Shown: positions 60,085 to 64,000 of the stretch, one piece after another
Layout of the letters: each line of letters begins with the position of its first letter
How positions within the stretch are numbered: position 1 is the stretch's first letter
From: Cryptomeria japonica
Taxonomy: Eukaryota > Streptophyta > Pinopsida > Cupressales > Cupressaceae
Reading direction: 5' to 3'
Assembly (NCBI RefSeq): GCF_030272615.1
Contig: NC_081415.1
Location: 601,733,644 to 601,797,643 of the forward strand
DNA length: 64,000 nucleotides
Made by a program: the position numbers and the translations under genes
Notes under the pieces: generated by a model
Seen by the model: the letters and a program-made list of their open reading frames with translations, nothing else
Databases searched by the model: none
Told to the model about the DNA's origin: nothing

Positions 60085-60095
60085 AAAGGGGGAGA
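60085..60095 (+). promoter_or_regulatory. Polypurine tract, element B
   Basis: AAAGGGGGAGA one base before the 3' LTR. Confidence 0.85.
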
Positions 60096-60096
60096 T

Positions 60097-61241
60097 TGTT
60101 GGCATTTTTGATGATTATGTTGTGATTGTCATTGATGGACACACACTTGCATTGAGATCATTTCTGTATGTATAAGTTAAAGCTCAACTGGTACTTGTTC
60201 CAACCGGTATGATGCATTATAGTCCTTAGACTATTGGTGCTTTGCAGAAAGTGATTACCGATCTGAAGCGGTATGTTGACCTCAAGTGGTTCAAGGATAT
60301 CAAGTTGCATGAAGGATCAATGTGGCAAAACATATATTTCCCAGTCTTCATGGTGTCAAACCGACAACCGATATTTTCCTTCAACTGGTATCTTGTATGA
60401 AACGGTAATACTCTATGATGAGTTACCAACTGACATTTTGTGATGAGTTACCATCCACCGATTGTTTGATGGTGCCGACACTTTAACGGTGCTTTTTGTG
60501 TCGTGTTACAGAATATGTCTAGATGCATTGAACCTAGGAAATTGTATTGTAATCGTATTGGACCGATATGAAATCAGATTCCTTTATAAGGACATCATGT
60601 CTAGGGTTTTAGGTTGTTGATGTTGTTGCTGGGGTTTAAGGTGGTTGATGAGTTAGAGAGAGTATGAATGTGTAGAAAACTAAAGTAATGCTGGAATGCA
60701 TTAGGAATGAGCTATCAAGGATCTAATCAAACAATCTATGCTATCAGCTAGATCACTCACTTGTTGATTACTCACATCTTCAACAAGTCTATAGCCCTTA
60801 ACTAGGTAGGCCCAAAAGCATTTTGTAAATCCTCTAACAAGGTGATTCACATCTGTGGATCTAAAATCCTCTAGCAAGGTAGTCTTTAATTGGACTTATC
60901 TCCTCACAAAGATTGAGATTCCTAACAGGGTCTATTCTGGTAAAGAACATTGTATGACCTTAACTGGTCTGACCTTAACCGGTCTGGTTTCTATTCTACA
61001 GATAGTTACTTGTGAGTTCTATCTCACCGTGGTTTTTCCCATTTGGGTTTCCACATCAAAATCTCTTACATTATGGTGTTTGTGCTTCTGTGGGTGAATG
61101 CATTATTTTCTATTTGGTTTGCATGTGTGTTAACCGGTTTGTCTGCTAAACTGTTTTACCAGTTTACTATTAGTCTAGCAAAGTGTTTAAGTACAAAGAT
61201 TCTTGGCATACTAATTCACGCCCCCCTCTTAGTATTCATCA
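60097..61241 (+). repeat. 3' LTR of element B (1145 bp)
   Basis: 25 bp longer than the 5' LTR because GATGAGTTACCA has been duplicated with its flank at about 60416-60450. Confidence 0.93.
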
Positions 61242-61246
61242 ACCAT

Positions 61247-62859
61247 GTCATCCTAGTAGGTTCCCCTATTCATTTTCCCTCACATCTCATTGTGTGTTTC
61301 AGTCCTCTTGAAGCCTCCCCATCAAGTGGTTCCTCCCATGCCGATTCCAACGAAAGAATCTAGATCGATTACGTGCTCAAGAAGTCGTGGGTGGGGGTCT
61401 AGTAAGTCGAGAAGTTGTTGGGCCATTTGCCGATGAACACGAAGGAGGGAGGCAGACATAGATTCCCCGTGGATTTAATCACTGCAAGATTTAGGAATGG
61501 TTTAATCATTGTAGGAAAAAGGTAGGGTATAATTAGAAAATTTATTGTTATACATGTTCAAATATTTAGATTCAAATTTTATTATAGATTTATCAGATTA
61601 ATTGCCAATAGAAAAGATGGTGAGATGTTTCTGTGATATGATATGATCGATTCAAAAGAAGAATTTCTTACAAGACCTAAACTGTTGAACAATCCTACAA
61701 TCATGTATTAATTAAACACTGCATTTTAAATAATGAACAATATAGTTAGCCTAAAACATATTAACACTACTTTCCATATTTAAAATATATCCTAATTAAG
61801 GAGAGGGATGACCTAAACCTATGTGATCAAGTACCATTATGTAAAATATATCCTAATTATGGATGCTGGTATATATGGTTGTGACAAAAAATCCCTGCTG
61901 CAGAACCGTGAGAGCACTATGTAGTGATCGAGTGCTATTTTTTGTCGGTGTTTTGGAAGGGAGCATAAGTGTATCATTAGGAAGGTGGTATAAAATGGAA
62001 GCTGAGAGGTATAAGGTTATGAGGTGTGGGTTAGGATAAGATAGGGAGGTAAGTGATGAAGGATGTAATGGTGAAAGAGTAAGTTAGGATATGTTAGGGG
62101 TTTGGAGGAAGGAAAGTGAATGGGGGGAGATAAAAGGATGTGAAGGATAGAATGGGGTTAGGTAGGTGAAGTAAAAGTAAGTGTGTATGAGGTTAAGGTT
62201 TAGGATAGGATGTAGGAAAGTGGAGGAGGTTAAGATAGGGGATATGAAAGGTAGATGGAAGGTAATAATGATAGGAAGTGAGGTAAAGGTTATGAGGTGT
62301 GGGTTAGAAAATAGGGTGTAGGAAATGGAAGGAAGGGTCATATCACTTTGATAGTTTTCACCAAGATGAGTAGCCCGAGTATGGACCTCAAATCTTACAA
62401 GCCATGAGGATCCACTTGTAGTAGATGAGCATATACTTGCATCTTGGGAGCTTATTAGGAGTTCGCCTTGAATTTGGGAAATACACATAGAGGAGATAGA
62501 ATATTGATCAATACACATTACCTAGCCTCATCATGCATAAATACAAGAGGTATAGACTATAGCAAGCACATATCATGAGCCAAAGGATCATATTCGAGAG
62601 TTTCTTCATCTCCAACCCTCTACATTTTTAAGATCCACAAATGGGGTTGAGGATAAGTATTGGTTACTTAGCTTGGACTTATGCTTTGGGTTGCATCTAT
62701 ATGTGGGCAACTTAAAGGCATAATTTTCAATGCAATTTTTGAGAGGACTTGATTCCACCTTGTGGTAATGGGAGGATAAAATGCACCAACTCACATTGGA
62801 AACCCTCACCAGATACCATTTTGGAGTGCTTCAAAGTGTGTTCTATTTCAAAATATTTT
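61247..62859. other. Intergenic, G-rich repeat at 62000-62340
   Basis: No gene recognised. At 62000-62340 the plus strand is nearly free of C and repeats GGTTATGAGGTGTGGGTTAG (62012 and 62287) and GTAGGAAA-like words. Confidence 0.55.
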
Positions 62860-63230
62860 TGACAGAGATGCATAGATGAGTTTCACAATTTACATAATAA
62901 GGTTTCATAGTGGCTCAACATGAGAGTTAGTTTTTAGAGCTCTTGTAGTTTTTAGATTACATTCAAGACAAGTTACTTGTCAATTATTTCATTAGGGGTG
63001 GAAAGCCCAAAATTTCAGTTTTCCTACACATGGCCAATCCAAATGACTTTAGGGTTGCTATGGAAAAGTCTCTTATGGAAAAGGAGGTACATGGGAGGAC
63101 ACAAGAGGCATGAGAGAAGTTTATAACTAATTATGGAAAAGTCTCTCATTTTAGGTATGAGAGACTATAGGGCTATCAAGCTAGGCCTTCTATGACTCAA
63201 CAACCTTTTAGTGGAGAATCTAGTGTTTTT
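62860..63230 (+). pseudogene. Gypsy-type gag remnant
   Basis: A broken plus-strand frame reads FLELL, a stop, FLDYIQDKLLVNYFIRGGKP, KISVFLHMANPNDF and AMEKSLMEKEVHGRTQ. This is close to the YFIRGLKP...EKAL pattern of plant Gypsy gag. No LTRs or zinc knuckle nearby. Confidence 0.5.
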
Positions 63231-63468
63231 AGTAACCAGGATCTTCTAATTATGGTGGGGCATAGCCAACATAGGGTTATATGAGAGGCACATGTTATGT
63301 ATATGTTAGTATTAGACAAAGAGTGCCCACAAGGTTTTAGAGTAGGTGGACACCATCCTAGGATGTCAAAGTAGATAGTTGATATGTGGGTGTTTACCCT
63401 CCCAACCACTCAACATATACCACCATGAGTCTTTACCCTCCTAGAAACACAAAGGTCAAAGGAAGATT

Positions 63469-63560
63469 CACTACTACAACACTCACTTTTTGTGACAGTC
63501 TTAAGAACTTAGGACAGTCACTCCTTCGTGGCCATTCTTCTTCACACAACACTCTCTAAC
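63469..63560 (+). mobile_element. CACTA terminus of a second family
   Basis: Begins CACTACTACAACACTCACTT and continues TTTTTGTGACAGTC, then a repeated GGACAGTCACTCC, as in plant CACTA ends. Preceded by ATT. No partner end found. Confidence 0.5.
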
Positions 63561-63599
63561 ATTAATTATGATGATAGTGTACCTCCTTAAACCTTTACA

Positions 63600-64000
63600 G
63601 TTGGAAATGCTTTGTTTGACATGTTTGGAAAATGTGGAAGTATAAACAAAGGGCATGAACTATTTGGTCAGATGCCTCAAAGAAATGTAGTCTAATGAAA
63701 TGCTATGATTATAGGATATGCACAAACAATGTTTGTTGAAATGGATTTACAAAATTCCAATGAAATCTGATCGGTGGGTATAAAGTCGGACCCTACAATG
63801 GCCAGTAGCCTTTACCCTCTACGACCTTTGCCAGCATTCTTCTAGTCTGTGCGAAAATGAGAGCTTTGGAGTAGTGTACGAGCATCCATCACACAGATGT
63901 TGTAGCGCAACTTCCCAGGTAGACATGTATCCAAAATGTGTAAACTTAGACAAGGCACATGAACTGTTTGACATAATGCCTCAAAGATAATCATTCTGCT
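63600..64000 (+). pseudogene. PPR protein fragment
   Basis: Reads GNALFDMFGKCGSINKGHEL, then FGQMPQRNVV, a stop and WNAMIIGYAQT. Later pieces in other frames (ASILLVCAKMRALE) repeat the PPR pattern. It has stops and frameshifts and runs off the window. Confidence 0.75.

Larger units (their letters stand above)
54214..61246 (+). mobile_element. Element B: pol-less LTR retrotransposon, two ORFs
   Basis: LTRs are 54219-55338 and 60097-61241, beginning TGTTGGC and ending TCA. A perfect ACCAT duplication lies at 54214-54218 and 61242-61246. The primer site is tRNA-iMet-like, and a polypurine tract is present. The interior encodes a broken ORF1 (coiled coil, four knuckles) and a broken ORF2 like element A. 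No pol domain is visible. The LTRs differ by roughly 6 percent by eye. Confidence 0.92.

Noticed and set aside
63469-63580. A tiny complete CACTA element ending at TAGTG near 63575
   Set aside because: The inner end does not match the CACTACTACAA terminus and there is no matching 3-bp duplication.

Overview
This window looks like nuclear DNA from a large, repeat-rich land-plant genome. A gymnosperm is my best guess but is not proven. The evidence is plant-type LTR retrotransposons primed by initiator-Met tRNA, a plant L1-type LINE, En/Spm (CACTA) transposase modules, PPR gene debris, a tRNA-derived SINE, and one small plant-specific gene with introns. I see no bacterial, organellar or viral gene organisation. 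Most coding sequence is decayed mobile-element DNA, and I found only one gene that looks intact.

Layout. 1-~1200: the edge of a minus-strand LTR retrotransposon (gag start, primer-binding site, part of an LTR). 2928-4366: a decayed ORF that ends where a CACTA terminus begins. 4367-30491: a probable 26-kb CACTA transposon with related 'CACTA' termini and an ACA duplication on both sides. Its genes read leftwards: a TNP2-like transposase (26055 to 15054), a SET-domain exon (14306-13571), short exons, and a plant Ptta/En-Spm transposase-like part (12130 to 10215). A pol-less LTR retrotransposon (element A, 18282-24947, duplication CATTT) has split the TNP2 gene. A PPR fragment lies near the right end and an old LTR-like pair lies near the left.

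30492-36780: the only gene-bearing island. It holds a three-exon, 80-residue gene (34165 to 32869) of the plant-specific TIGR01589 type with a CpG-rich upstream region, followed by a tRNA-derived SINE. 36784-46584: a minus-strand Copia remnant interrupted by a young Gypsy-type element (C, 37939-46202, duplication CTTAG) that encodes a protease and a G-patch-like segment but no reverse transcriptase. 46585-~48400: AT-rich, LTR-like sequence. 48415-52656: a 5'-truncated LINE with a perfect 16-bp duplication. Unusually, it carries an extra ORF after the RNase H. 52912: another CACTA end of the 4367/30491 family.

54219-61241: element B (duplication ACCAT), a relative of element A. A and B share a two-protein plan: a coiled-coil protein with four zinc knuckles, then a roughly 1000-codon second ORF with a conserved N-terminal half and a charged C-terminal half. 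Neither has protease, integrase or reverse transcriptase, so both must be mobilised in trans. 62860-63230 holds a gag remnant, and 63469 to the window end holds a different CACTA end followed by PPR debris.

The observations I find most worth checking are the SET domain inside a CACTA element, the two related pol-less two-ORF retrotransposons, and the LINE whose duplication encloses a related-looking accessory ORF.
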